A stretch of 64,000 nt of DNA from Cristatella mucedo. Its lineage: Eukaryota; Bryozoa; Phylactolaemata; Cristatellidae. This document shows, piece after piece, positions 55,154 to 64,000 of this stretch. Location of the stretch: positions 2,452,501-2,516,500 of the forward strand of contig WPIO01000043.1 of assembly GCA_009760855.2 (NCBI GenBank). Reading direction: 5' to 3'. Below the pieces are notes generated by a model. It was given only the letters and a program-made list of their open reading frames with translations, had not been told where the DNA came from and ran no database searches. A program made the position numbers and the translations under genes. The stretch's first letter is position 1. Each line of letters opens with the position of its first letter.

Positions 55154-55400
55154 TTCGTCCTTGATGTGCCTATGCATGCTGACACTGTGCATGCTGCCAC
55201 TAACCACATTTGCATGCTGACCGTGTGCATGTCACCCGTAACCATGCTATTTGTTTTGTTTGTTTTCAAGCATGATTTTCCTTACCATTCAATCGCATTT
55301 CCCTTCGCTGCGAATGTAAACCGCCTGGAAAGAGATTAAGTTCTCTGAGGGCGCTTGATCAAGTGCATTATTATTATTATGATTACTATTATTACTGCCA
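54418..55400 (+). mobile_element. LINE-A, 5'-truncated, well preserved
   Basis: Begins at the codons for TTNLLVIGKPS (motif D) and runs intact to the hairpin (AAAGAGATTAAGTTCTCTGA) and an (ATT)n tail at 55368-55398. Confidence 0.92.
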
Positions 55401-55477
55401 TCCATAGTGGAGCGTGAGCGGGCGTCTCTATAGGTGCCGAGTGACTGAGAAGGTAATGCTCACCAAGGCAAACCTAT

Positions 55478-56365
55478 TGTCTCTGCCAGCATATCTCCAG
55501 TTGCATCAGCTCGAAATCTAGGTGTCATATTCCAAAGCGACCTCTCGTTAGACGACCATATCAGCTCCACAGTCAAATCAGCCTATTTTCAGCTTCATAA
55601 CATTGCTAAAATTAGGGCTTGTTTAGATAAGGATACCACGTCCAAGTTGGTCCATGCATTCGTGACATCTCGTCTCGACTTCTGCAAGTCACTGCTTACT
55701 GGCCTACCAGCATGTGCGATCAGGCGATTGCGGCTGGTGCAAAACTCTGCAGCTAGGCTTGTCTGTCGTGAGCGTCGCAGTTGCCACATTACTCCACTTC
55801 TCGCCGACCTGCACTGGTTACCAGTCAAGCAACGGATTGACTTCAAGGTTTTGTCGCTCACTTTTAGGTCTCTTCATTCTATGGCTCCAGCCTATCTTTC
55901 AGATATACTACCCCATCAGGCAAAGCATCGTACCACTCACTTTTCGGAATCCAACAGTCTAGAAATACCTCGTACAAACCTTAAATCCTTTGGAGACCGT
56001 GCATTTAGCTCGTATGCTCCCACAGCCTGGAACTCCCTCCCGACCTGCATCAGAACATCCCCTGACCTGACCACATTTAAAAGAAACTTAAAAACATACC
56101 TATTTAGGACAGCATTTAGTGGGTCCTTGTGATTCGTCCTCGATGTGCTTATGCGTGCTGACACTGTTCATGCTGCCACTAACCACATTTGCATGCTGAC
56201 CCAGTGCATGTAACCCCTAACCATGTTGTTTTTCAAGCATGATTTTACTTACTATTCTATTGCGTATCACTTTGCAGCAAATGTAAAGCACCTAGAAAGA
56301 GATTAAGTTCTCTGAGGGCGCTTTATCAAGTGCAATATTATTATTATTATTATTATTATTGTACT
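55478..56365 (+). mobile_element. LINE-A, 5'-truncated, very similar to the 41-43 kb copy
   Basis: Starts at CTCTGCCAGCATATCTCCAG and is open from about 55480 to the stop at 56132 (C-terminal half of the RT protein: ASARNLGVIFQSDLSLDDH ... FRTAFSGSL). The 3' UTR shares distinctive variants with the copy at 41090-43150 (GTCCTCGATGTGCTTATGCG, ACTGTTCATGCTGCC). Hairpin and (ATT)n tail end at 56361. It lies head-to-tail 78 bp after the previous copy. Confidence 0.92.
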
Positions 56366-56944
56366 AGGATACGATAGAAATAGCCCAGGTACATTTTATT
56401 CGAAAGTAAATGTACCATCATTTGCACGGCGTTCGAGAAATCTGCTCTGCCCGAAGAGTCTAGAGCTCGGGGACCTCAACGAAGTACACCTTTTGCCGTA
56501 AGCACACATGCACGATGCTTTTAGCTGATTATATTTTGAGTCGGTCTTTTTCGGACCCTACTGATTTCGCTCTGCTAAAGTACACTAATTAGTTGAGTAT
56601 TAATTACATGCAACGGTATTCATTATGCCATCTGCTAGATACTTTTCGTCCACGCAACATCTAGATATATCTAATTGTGGATAGGCTACATGATTATATC
56701 TTTAGGAAATAGCAATCTAAATACATTCGCATTTGAATCGCATGGGAGCCTATCATTGAGAACTGCTTGCTTCCAGTGAGGAATCGATCCATGACTGTGT
56801 TTGTTTCGTTACTAATTATCCTCTTTTCAGCGTTGATTTGAATACAATGCACACCATAGCGCTGCATTCAAAAATATTAATTTGAATTGATGGGCATTGA
56901 CTTAAATGATAATCTTGAAATTATCAGATAATGACTGATGTATA
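56366..56944. other. Unassigned sequence
   Basis: No recognised feature. Confidence 0.4.
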
Positions 56945-57000
56945 CAGTGTTCTTTGAGAACTAGATTCCTGTATAGGCACTTTAAATGCGGAATTTAGGA
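56945..57000 (-). mobile_element. LINE-A terminal fragment
   Basis: + strand TGTTCTTTGAGAACTAGATT and GTATAGGCACTTTAAATGCG resemble a decayed antisense hairpin and 3' end. Confidence 0.5.
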
Positions 57001-57029
57001 ATGTTGTAGTAACTAGTATAAAATTAATG

Positions 57030-58190
57030 TGTTTAATCTAGCTCCCTCAGAGAAATCAATCTCTCTTTAGGCACTTGACGTTTGCTTCCATGGAAGCTCG
57101 ATCAACTGGTTAGTGGTAGCACGCTCAATAAACGACGAATTCGAACGGCTATGGTTGACATGCACAGTATGCCAGTACGGTTAGTGGCGGCATGCAAAGT
57201 TTATGCACCTATAAACCCCAAAATGACGAATCACTGTGATCCACTTGTTGCCGTGATAAATAGATAGGTTTGTAGTTTTTATTCAATGAGGTTCAGTCAG
57301 GAGATGTCGTAACAGAAGTTACGAGTGAGTTCCGGGCTTCAGGAGCATACGAAGTAAAGGCAAGTTTCCAAAGGCTTCGAGATTTTTACCCACGTATTGG
57401 TAAACAGTATGACTCCAAAAAGCATGCGGTCCGATGCTTAACCTAGAGGGAAGACGGTCTGATCGATAAACTTGAGCCATAGTGTGAAGGGAATTAAAGG
57501 TGAGTGACAGAACCTTGAAGTCAATTCATCGCTTGACTGTGAGCCTGTGCAGGTAGATGAGAAGTGGTGAGATGTGGCAACGGCAACCCTTACGGCAGAC
57601 AGGCCTGACTACCGAGTTTTGCACCTTCTGTAAATGTTCAATTGTACCGGCCGATAGACCAGCAAGCAGTGAGTTGTAAAAGTCAAGTAGGAATGTCAGA
57701 AATGCACATATACATTTAGATGTTGTATTCAAGGCTAAGCAAGCCCGAATGTTAGCAAAGTTAGGTAGATGAGATTAGGTTGAATTTACTGTGGAGCTGG
57801 TTTGGTTGTCTAATACAGGTCACTGTGGAAGATGACGCCCAGATTACCTGCAAATTCAACAGGAGATATGCAAGCTGAGCAAATTGTGATTGGTATTCTT
57901 TTCAATTTATAAATCATGCTTGGTTTGCCTAGAACAAGTAAGTGGGTTTTATCATCAGTCAATTTAAGAGAGGTTGCTGTCATTCATTAACAGATGTCAT
58001 CAATACACGCAGCAAGGGAGCTGAGAGTATTTAACATTATGAAAGGTGGGAAGGTATGAATGCAGAAGTACGACTGAGTTCCGTTGGCATAGATTCGAAA
58101 GCCTAGAATGTGCCCGGCAATCACATCGGTTAAAGGGAGAATATTAACTGTGGAAAAAAATAGGACCATGCACGGATCCCTGGAGTGCCC
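57030..58190 (-). mobile_element. LINE-A copy, 3' half, diverged
   Basis: + strand CTCAGAGAAATCAATCTCTC hairpin, 3' UTR, AGGTCACTGTGGAAGATGAC thumb. The - frames 57526-57732 (LDFYNSLLAGLSAGTIEHL) and 57987-58169 (GFRIYANGTQSYFCI; catalytic box YANG) are both inactive. Confidence 0.82.
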
Positions 58191-58284
58191 CTTATTTCAG
58201 ATGTTCCTCGGCACTCAGCCCGAATGCATGTCGACCACTCCACGCAGCTGGCTGCCACTGTGTGACGACCTGGAGAATCTTGAG

Positions 58285-58415
58285 GTCCTATGGTTAAGGT
58301 GCTCGCCCCCACCAAAGTCTGGCTTAGGTCATGGGCTCGAGCCCCTAGGCGTATTTGAAGCACCTGAATAGAGATTAAGTTCTCTTAGAGCGCTCTACAA
58401 AAAAAATATATATAT
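58285..58415 (+). mobile_element. SINE-A copy
   Basis: CCTATGGTTAAGGTGCTCGC, GGTCATGGGCTCGAGCCCCT (B box), CACCTGAATAGAGATTAAGT and TCTCTTAGAGCGCTCTAC with an A-rich tail. Confidence 0.88.
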
Positions 58416-58904
58416 TGTTTTACTTGAGGTCGCAGTTTTCAGCGAAAATGGCTAAATGCAACTTGGAGTGTGCTACCCACTTGCTTCCTGGTTCCTAGCA
58501 AAGCTTAGTGCTCAGTAAGGATCACAATTATATGGAGACTGTTGAATCTTATAAGGCTGTTTTAAGCTATTGATTCATAGCTACAATGTATGGATAAATT
58601 CTGGTTAAATTTAACGGCATATTTAGACATTGTCTCTAAGTCTCAGTGAGCTGTCATAGCTTTGACTTGAACAGCAGCTTCGGCTCCAACTGGTTTCAAT
58701 CCCTATAAATAGTTGCTAACTTAGCTGCATTAGTTGAGTGCTCTACCTTTATTTCAACTATTACCACGTTTAAGAAATGTACTTTACTAAATTAAAATAT
58801 TGATTTGCACTTATTTTGTCGGCCCAGATATATTTGCATGAAGTATTCGACGTTACGTTATATGGAAGTCCCGAAGAGGTTATGTTAAAACATTTTGTCA
58901 TAAT
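58416..58904. other. Unassigned sequence
   Basis: No recognised feature. Confidence 0.4.
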
Positions 58905-59139
58905 AATATTAATAATAATAATACTGCACTTGATAAAGCGCCCACTCAGAACTTGATCTATTTCTAGGCTGTTTACATTTGCTGCAAATGGAAATGCAAT
59001 TGAATGGTAAGTAAAATCATGCTTGAATAACAAACAAAAAGGATAATATAGTTAGGGGTGACATGCACAGGGTCAGCATGCGAATGTTTTTAGTGGCAGC
59101 ATGCACAGTGTCAGCACGCATAAGCACATCAAGGACGAA

Positions 59140-59895
59140 TCACAGGGACCCACTAAATGCTGTCCGAAATAGGTGTGTTTTTAGGTTCCTTTTAAATGTG
59201 GTCAGGTCGGGGGATGTTCTGAAGCAGGTCGGGATGCAGTTCCAGGCTTTGGAAGCACACGAACTAAATGCACGGTCTCCAAAGGATTTGAGGTTTGTAT
59301 GAGGTATTTCTGGACTGTTGGATTCCGAAAAGCAGGTGGTACGATGCTTGGCCTGATGGGGTAGTATATCTGACAGATAAGCCGGAGCCATAGAATGAAG
59401 GGACCTAAAAGTGAGCGACAAAACCTTGAAGTAAATCCGTTGCTTGACTGGTTGCCAGTGCAGGTCGGCGAGACGTGGAGTAATGTGGCAACTGCGACGC
59501 TCACGACAGACAAGCCTAGCTGCAGAGTTTTGCACCGGCTGCAATCGCCTAATCGCACATGCTGGTAGGCCAGTAAGCAGTGAGTTGCAGAAGTCGAGAC
59601 GGGATGTCACGAATGCATGGACCAACTTAGATGTGGTATCTTTATCTAAACAAGCCCGAATTTTAGCAATGTTATGAAGCTGAAAATAGGCGGATTTGAC
59701 TGTGGAGTTGATATTGTCGTCTAACGAGAGGGCGCTTTGGAATATGACACCTAGATTTCGAGCTGATTCAACTGGAGATATGCTGGCAGAGCCTATTTTG
59801 AGAGTCAGCCTTTCCAATCTCTGGATCACACTGGGTTTGCCCATAACTAGTAAGTTAGTTTTATCATCGTTTAGTTTTAGAAAATTTGCTGCCAT
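59140..59895 (-). pseudogene. LINE-A RT C-terminal part, 251 codons open
   Basis: Starts MAANFLKLNDDKTNLLVMGK (motif D) and runs to LFRTAFSGSL. Upstream, near 59920-60010, a stop and a frameshift break the frame, and the catalytic box reads YAHD. Confidence 0.88.
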
Positions 59896-60180
59896 CCATG
59901 TGCAGATGTCACCAATGCATGCAGCTAGTGAGTTTAGAGAATTTTAGGTGCTCGAAGGCTGCGAGCGATCAAAGCAAAGGTACAACTGAGTGTCATGTGC
60001 ATAGAAGTTACAGACTTGATTGTGCTCGGCAATCTAATCAGCAAGAGGAACAGTATAAACCGTGAAAAGAACCTGACCTAGTACGGAGCCCTGAGGTACT
60101 CCATATTTCAGAGGTACTTCAGTTGATCATTGTCCAATCCTGTCAATACTCTAGAGTCTCTCACTGAGATACGACCTGAA

Positions 60181-60939
60181 CTACTGCAGAACCGTGCCAG
60201 TGATGCCCAGGTGAGATGAGAGGGACTCTAGCAGAACTTTGTGATCGATGGTATCAAAAGCTGCCGAAAGATCAAGCAAAACAAGCAGAGACACTCTACT
60301 CATATCTGCATTCCTAAGCAGGTCGTTGTATACCCGAAGCGATGCTGACTCTGTGGAGTGATTAGCTCTAAAGCCAGACTGGAACTTTCTAGCAAGGTGT
60401 GAGGTTTGGATATACGAGTTCAGCTGGTCCACCACGACCTGTTCCAGTGTCTTTGATAGGAATGGTAGAAGGGAAACTGGGTGGTAGTTGCTCAAGTTCT
60501 CTTGGTCAAGTGTAGCTTTCTTGAGAAGTGGCCTGACGACAGCTTTTTTGAAAGGTGCTGGGACATGACCTGAGGCTAATGACATATTAATGATGTTAGT
60601 TATGCATGGCAGCAGCAGATCATTGCAACGTAGGAGCAGGACAGTGGGAATAGGGTCCAGAGGACTTGTTGTCTTCTTTGATTGAGATACGAACTTTAGG
60701 ACTAGATATCTAGTGACCTGCTTAAATGCAGACATTGAGGTGCAGCCAGGAACAGAGGAACAGCAATCTAGTGGGGAGGTTGTCATCGCAGGGATGGATT
60801 CCCTGATCTTGTCTATCTTCTGCACACAGAATCGAGAGAAGCAATCGGCTAGATCATCATTAGGATCATCAGGTAAAGAGCTAATCTGGGAACGGTTGAG
60901 GAGATGGTTTTTTGTCATCAGCTTTTTTTGATTGTGCAT
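60181..60939 (-). pseudogene. LINE-A linker and RT N-terminal part, 252 codons open
   Basis: The linker has DPNDDLADCFSRFCVQKIDK, then SPLDPIPTVLLLRCNDLLLP, PAPFKKAVVRPLLKKATLD, the fingers (LPFLSKTLEQVVVDQLNSYI) and motif A (LLDLSAAFDTIDHKVLLESL). It ends at a stop shortly before motif B. Confidence 0.88.
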
Positions 60940-61038
60940 CTGTCATTCAACTATGTTTTTTATAAAAACTAGACTTAGCCTTTGCTACGATTGAGTGGTA
61001 CGACCTACAGTAGTCTTCATATGCCTGTCGATGGACAG

Positions 61039-61755
61039 TTAGTCCGGATCTTTTGTATGCTTTTTAAGCTTTCGCTTAGTAGACTTGGCTAGTTTAATGT
61101 CTGTGGTAAGCCATAGGCCGTCTGGGCTGGGGCGCACAGTGCGCTTTGTCAGAGGGGCAAACTCGTCAAGCGTGTCAGCTACTGTCGTGTTGAAGCTATC
61201 TACCAATGATGACAGATCGGGGGGAGGATTGAGCAGCAGAGGTGAAGCAGATATTCTCGCACGGACAGCATCGATGTCAAGGGTCTTGAGGTTTCGCGAT
61301 TCACAGGTTGTTTTAGAGGAGGATGTGGGCACACACTGTATATTGAAATAGATCTGCATGTGGTCACATAAGCATGATTTGGTAATAATTGGTGATGACA
61401 AAGTGCAGTTATATGAGAAAATCTGGTCGAGTGTGTGACCCTTGATGTGGGTATGGCCATGCACATGAGCCACAAGAGACAATGAGTCAGTCAATGCACG
61501 AAATTCGGTGCTGAAAGCGTCAGATAAGTTATCAAAGTGAACGTTGAAATCATCCATTACGAGGAAGGATCGATTTCTTGCACACAGAATCGAAATGAGA
61601 TCGGAGAAATCTGAGATAAAGGAGGATTTGGTACCTGGTGGGCGATAGACTACGGCCCCTATCGGTAGCTTGTTTTCGGTTGAGACCAAGACAATTGATT
61701 CAAAAGACTGCTTCAAGGGTACAGCAAATGGCTTGAAGTTGAATTTCGAGCGCAC
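61039..61755 (-). pseudogene. LINE-A APE endonuclease, 238 codons open
   Basis: Reads FKPFAVPLKQSFESIVLV, then AVVYRPPGTKSSF, FLVMDDFNVHFDN (canonical GDFN.H; first residue changed), HIKGHTLDQIFSYN (LDQ motif) and KSCLCDHMQIYF (canonical SDH, here CDH). The N-terminal ETWL block is missing from this frame. Two changes at conserved catalytic positions suggest it is inactive although open. Endonucleases of this class nick target DNA to prime reverse transcription. Confidence 0.87.
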
Positions 61756-61838
61756 GACAATAGCAACTCCACTTCCAGTTTTGATTGATCTAGGGGTGTG
61801 AAAGAACGAGAAACCAGATGGAGTTGCGTCTTAAATTG

Positions 61839-61910
61839 TCGGACGGTCTCCGAAGGATTTAAGGTTTGTACGAGGAATTTGTAGACTGTTGGATTCCGAA
61901 AAGTCATGAT
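61839..61910 (-). mobile_element. LINE-A C-terminal fragment fused to the 5' end of the preceding copy
   Basis: GGACGGTCTCCGAAGGATTT and GACTGTTGGATTCCGAAAAG are C-terminal RT sequence, abruptly joined after CTTAAATTGTCGG of the endonuclease region, where the intact copy at 7310 continues differently. Confidence 0.75.
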
Positions 61911-62069
61911 CGTGGGACATGGCTATCTGTACGTCTTGAAAATGAAATAAATTTTGCATCAGTTTTTTATTGATGGATTGTATCGGGTTTTTATGTGGTC
62001 GTTTAAATATGAGAAGGATTACAACAGAGATAAAAAATTCGTCGGTAAGAAGGGTCAGAGGACAGTGAC

Positions 62070-62442
62070 TAATAATAATAATAATAATTCACTTGATAAA
62101 GCGCCCTTAGAGAACTCAATCTCTCTCTAGGCGCTTTACATTTGCTGTAAAATGAAATGCAATTGAATGGTAAGTAAAATCATGCTTGAAAAACAAACGA
62201 GATGAATAATATGGTTAGGGGTGACATGGACAGGGTCAGCATGCAAATTTGGTTAGTGGCAGCATGCACAGTGTCAGCACGCATAAGCACATCAAAGACG
62301 AATCACTGGGACCCACTAAATGCTGTCTTAAATATGTGTGTTTTTAGGTTCCTTTTAAATGTGGTCAGGTCAGGGGATGTTTTGACGCAGGTCGGGAGGG
62401 AGTTCCAGGCTTTGGGAGCATATGAACTAAATGCACGGTCTT
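62070..62442 (-). mobile_element. LINE-A 3' fragment, well preserved
   Basis: Tail (AATAATAATAATAATAATTC), hairpin (CCCTTAGAGAACTCAATCTC), 3' UTR GGGGTGACATGGACAGGGTC and the C-terminal block up to TGCACGGTCTT. Cut off at 62442 by a LINE-B. Confidence 0.88.
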
Positions 62443-64000
62443 GAGAATGGGATTACTCGGAAGAAACTTGGTTCCATTAAGTTGTTAACTTACGGCGAAG
62501 TAAATTGTCAATGCTTCTTTGAAAAAGGAGTCTTACCCAAGTCCTTCAAATCGGACATCGTTAAACAGACAATCCAAAAGCCTAGATTAGATACAGTGGA
62601 TCATACCAACTATCGCCCAGTTTCCCTTCTTCCTTTCTTGTCTAAATTCATGAAAAACAATGTCGCTAAGCAGCTGGTAGCCGATGTTAAAAATAGTGAA
62701 ATATCAGAAACGTTGTAATCGATGTTCAAGAGGGAGCACTCTAATGAAACCTCTCCCCTCCGTGCTCACAATGGCATTCTACGCAGCAGCGATGACGTGA
62801 ATGTCACTGCCCAAGCTTTGCTGGATCTACCTGCTGCCTTCGACTCAATTGATCACAATACTCTACTTGAACTATAGAGAGCAACAATAGGTCTGGCACA
62901 CGAGGCACTGGCATGGTTTAAATTAACTTGTCTGATCGCCTTCAATCAGTGTCGTGTGGGGGTCAGGTCTCACAGACGAGACGGGTCACCTGTTGACTCC
63001 CTTAAGGTAAGTCCTCGGTCCCTTGCTGTTCTCCTTGTATGCTCAACCTCTGGAAAAAGTGATTAAGGCCTATGGAATAGGATATTACTTTTATGGCGAC
63101 AATACCCTGCTATAATTCTCATTCAAACCATTGGAATCTGCAGCAGAGACTGATAAACTGAATGCTTGCATAGCCGAAATTCGATCCTGGATTTCGGAAA
63201 AATTGTTGATACTAAATGGTGATAAAACTGAACCACTTGCTGTTCATTGGAAACTCCACGGATGTGGCTGGATTAGAAGGCTTCAGCCTTATAATAGGCG
63301 GTGTTTACGTGCGACCATTACCGTGTACTAAAAATGTAGCTGTCGTTTTTTACCAATTCAAAAATTTTGAAAGCTTCATTCACAAGATTTCTTCTACCAC
63401 TAATCATCACGTCTGGTCCCTATCTAAGATAAGGTGTCTTGAATGGTGGCTATCAAAACATGTAACTAGCTCCTTAATTCTGTTAAGGCTTGATTATTGT
63501 AATTCCCTGTTTACTTGGCTATCAAAAAAGGTACTAGGCCACAGCAGCTGGCAATGAATATGGCTGCATGGGCAGTTTTCATGTCTCCGAGGTTTGAATA
63601 TGCCTATCCTTATATAAAAGATCTACGTGGCTGCCGGTTGATCAACGGATACAGAGCAAAGTTTTTATGCTGACCCACAAGGCCCACCACGGCTTTGCTC
63701 CTCCTACCTAGCTAAATTGCTGGGCCCTATTTTTGCCTCCTCGTGCCCTTAGATCCTGTATGAACGACGAATTGGCTATTTCATTCCTCCACCGAAAGAC
63801 CGTTGGTGACCCAAGCTTTAGCAATGCCTGTCCTGCAGAACTGCCGAACTCGCTTAAACGATTCTTAGGCAACGACAACTACTCTCCTGCTGCCGGCTAT
63901 AGCTCATCCTTTCCAGCAGTTTTGAGCTACTACTCCCATGCTACACACTACCTAAACTGCCCTCTTGACTCAACTGTGCTTCCCACTTGTTCTTTGTTTG
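62443..64000 (+). mobile_element. LINE-B copy running off the window, most complete at its 5' side
   Basis: Contains the RT start absent from other LINE-B copies: LPKSFKSDIVKQTIQKPRL, DHTNYRPVSLLPFLSKFM (ORF 62431-62718), then LLDLPAAFDSIDHNTLLEL (motif A near 62820-62870, with S replaced by P), IGLAHEALAWFKL, a shifted motif B and catalytic region (GYYF-GDN near 63085), KLNACIAEIRSWISEKLLIL, and the C-terminal block to 64000. Frames are broken many times. Confidence 0.87.

Larger units (their letters stand above)
58905..61838 (-). mobile_element. LINE-A, nearly complete, large open blocks
   Basis: Read on -: endonuclease (61755-61039), linker, RT N-terminal half (60939-60181), a disrupted catalytic segment, RT C-terminal half (59895-59140), 3' UTR, hairpin and ATT tail (58905-58925). 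This copy best shows the element's layout. The 5' end is lost at 61838. Confidence 0.92.

Overview
The window is animal nuclear DNA (AT-rich, intron-bearing, full of microsatellites and CR1/L2-type LINEs), most likely from a marine invertebrate. The species cannot be named from the sequence. There are no operons, CRISPR arrays or phage genes, and most open frames are pieces of retrotransposon.

The one host gene I can assemble lies on the + strand across 3070-46252. Nine exons with canonical GT/AG borders and matching intron phases encode about 342 residues of a major facilitator superfamily transporter resembling SLC18B1 (vesicular polyamine transporter type). They run from about TM4 to a stop codon. 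TM1-TM3 should lie upstream of the window or in exons I did not recognise. Introns range from 140 bp to about 10 kb and are swollen by transposons.

The rest is a mosaic of five repeat classes. LINE-A is an L2/CR1-like element with an APE endonuclease and reverse transcriptase and a 3' end of hairpin plus (ATT)n; about 35 pieces lie on both strands. The best full-length relics are at 4395-7990 and 58905-61855 (both -), and the best RT frame, with an intact YADD, is at 41471-42916. LINE-B is a related element with a different 3' hairpin (GTAACTCC / GGAGTTAC). SINE-A is tRNA-derived and its tail copies the LINE-A 3' hairpin, so it looks like a parasite of LINE-A. SINE-B is a second tRNA-like SINE. 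The minor classes are one hAT DNA transposon relic (28237-29905) and two candidate solo LTRs.

Layout: 1-3 kb LINE fragments; 3-46 kb the transporter gene with its loaded introns; 46-50 kb comparatively transposon-poor sequence with two unassigned ORFs; 50-64 kb dense LINE-A and LINE-B, including a LINE-B copy interrupted by a four-copy 86-bp minisatellite and two head-to-tail LINE-A copies. No wholly new system was found. The most interesting signals are the LINE-A/SINE-A shared hairpin, a 5' splice site that may derive from a LINE-A tail, and evidence of recent LINE-A activity. LINE and SINE borders are eye-judged to roughly 10-50 bp.
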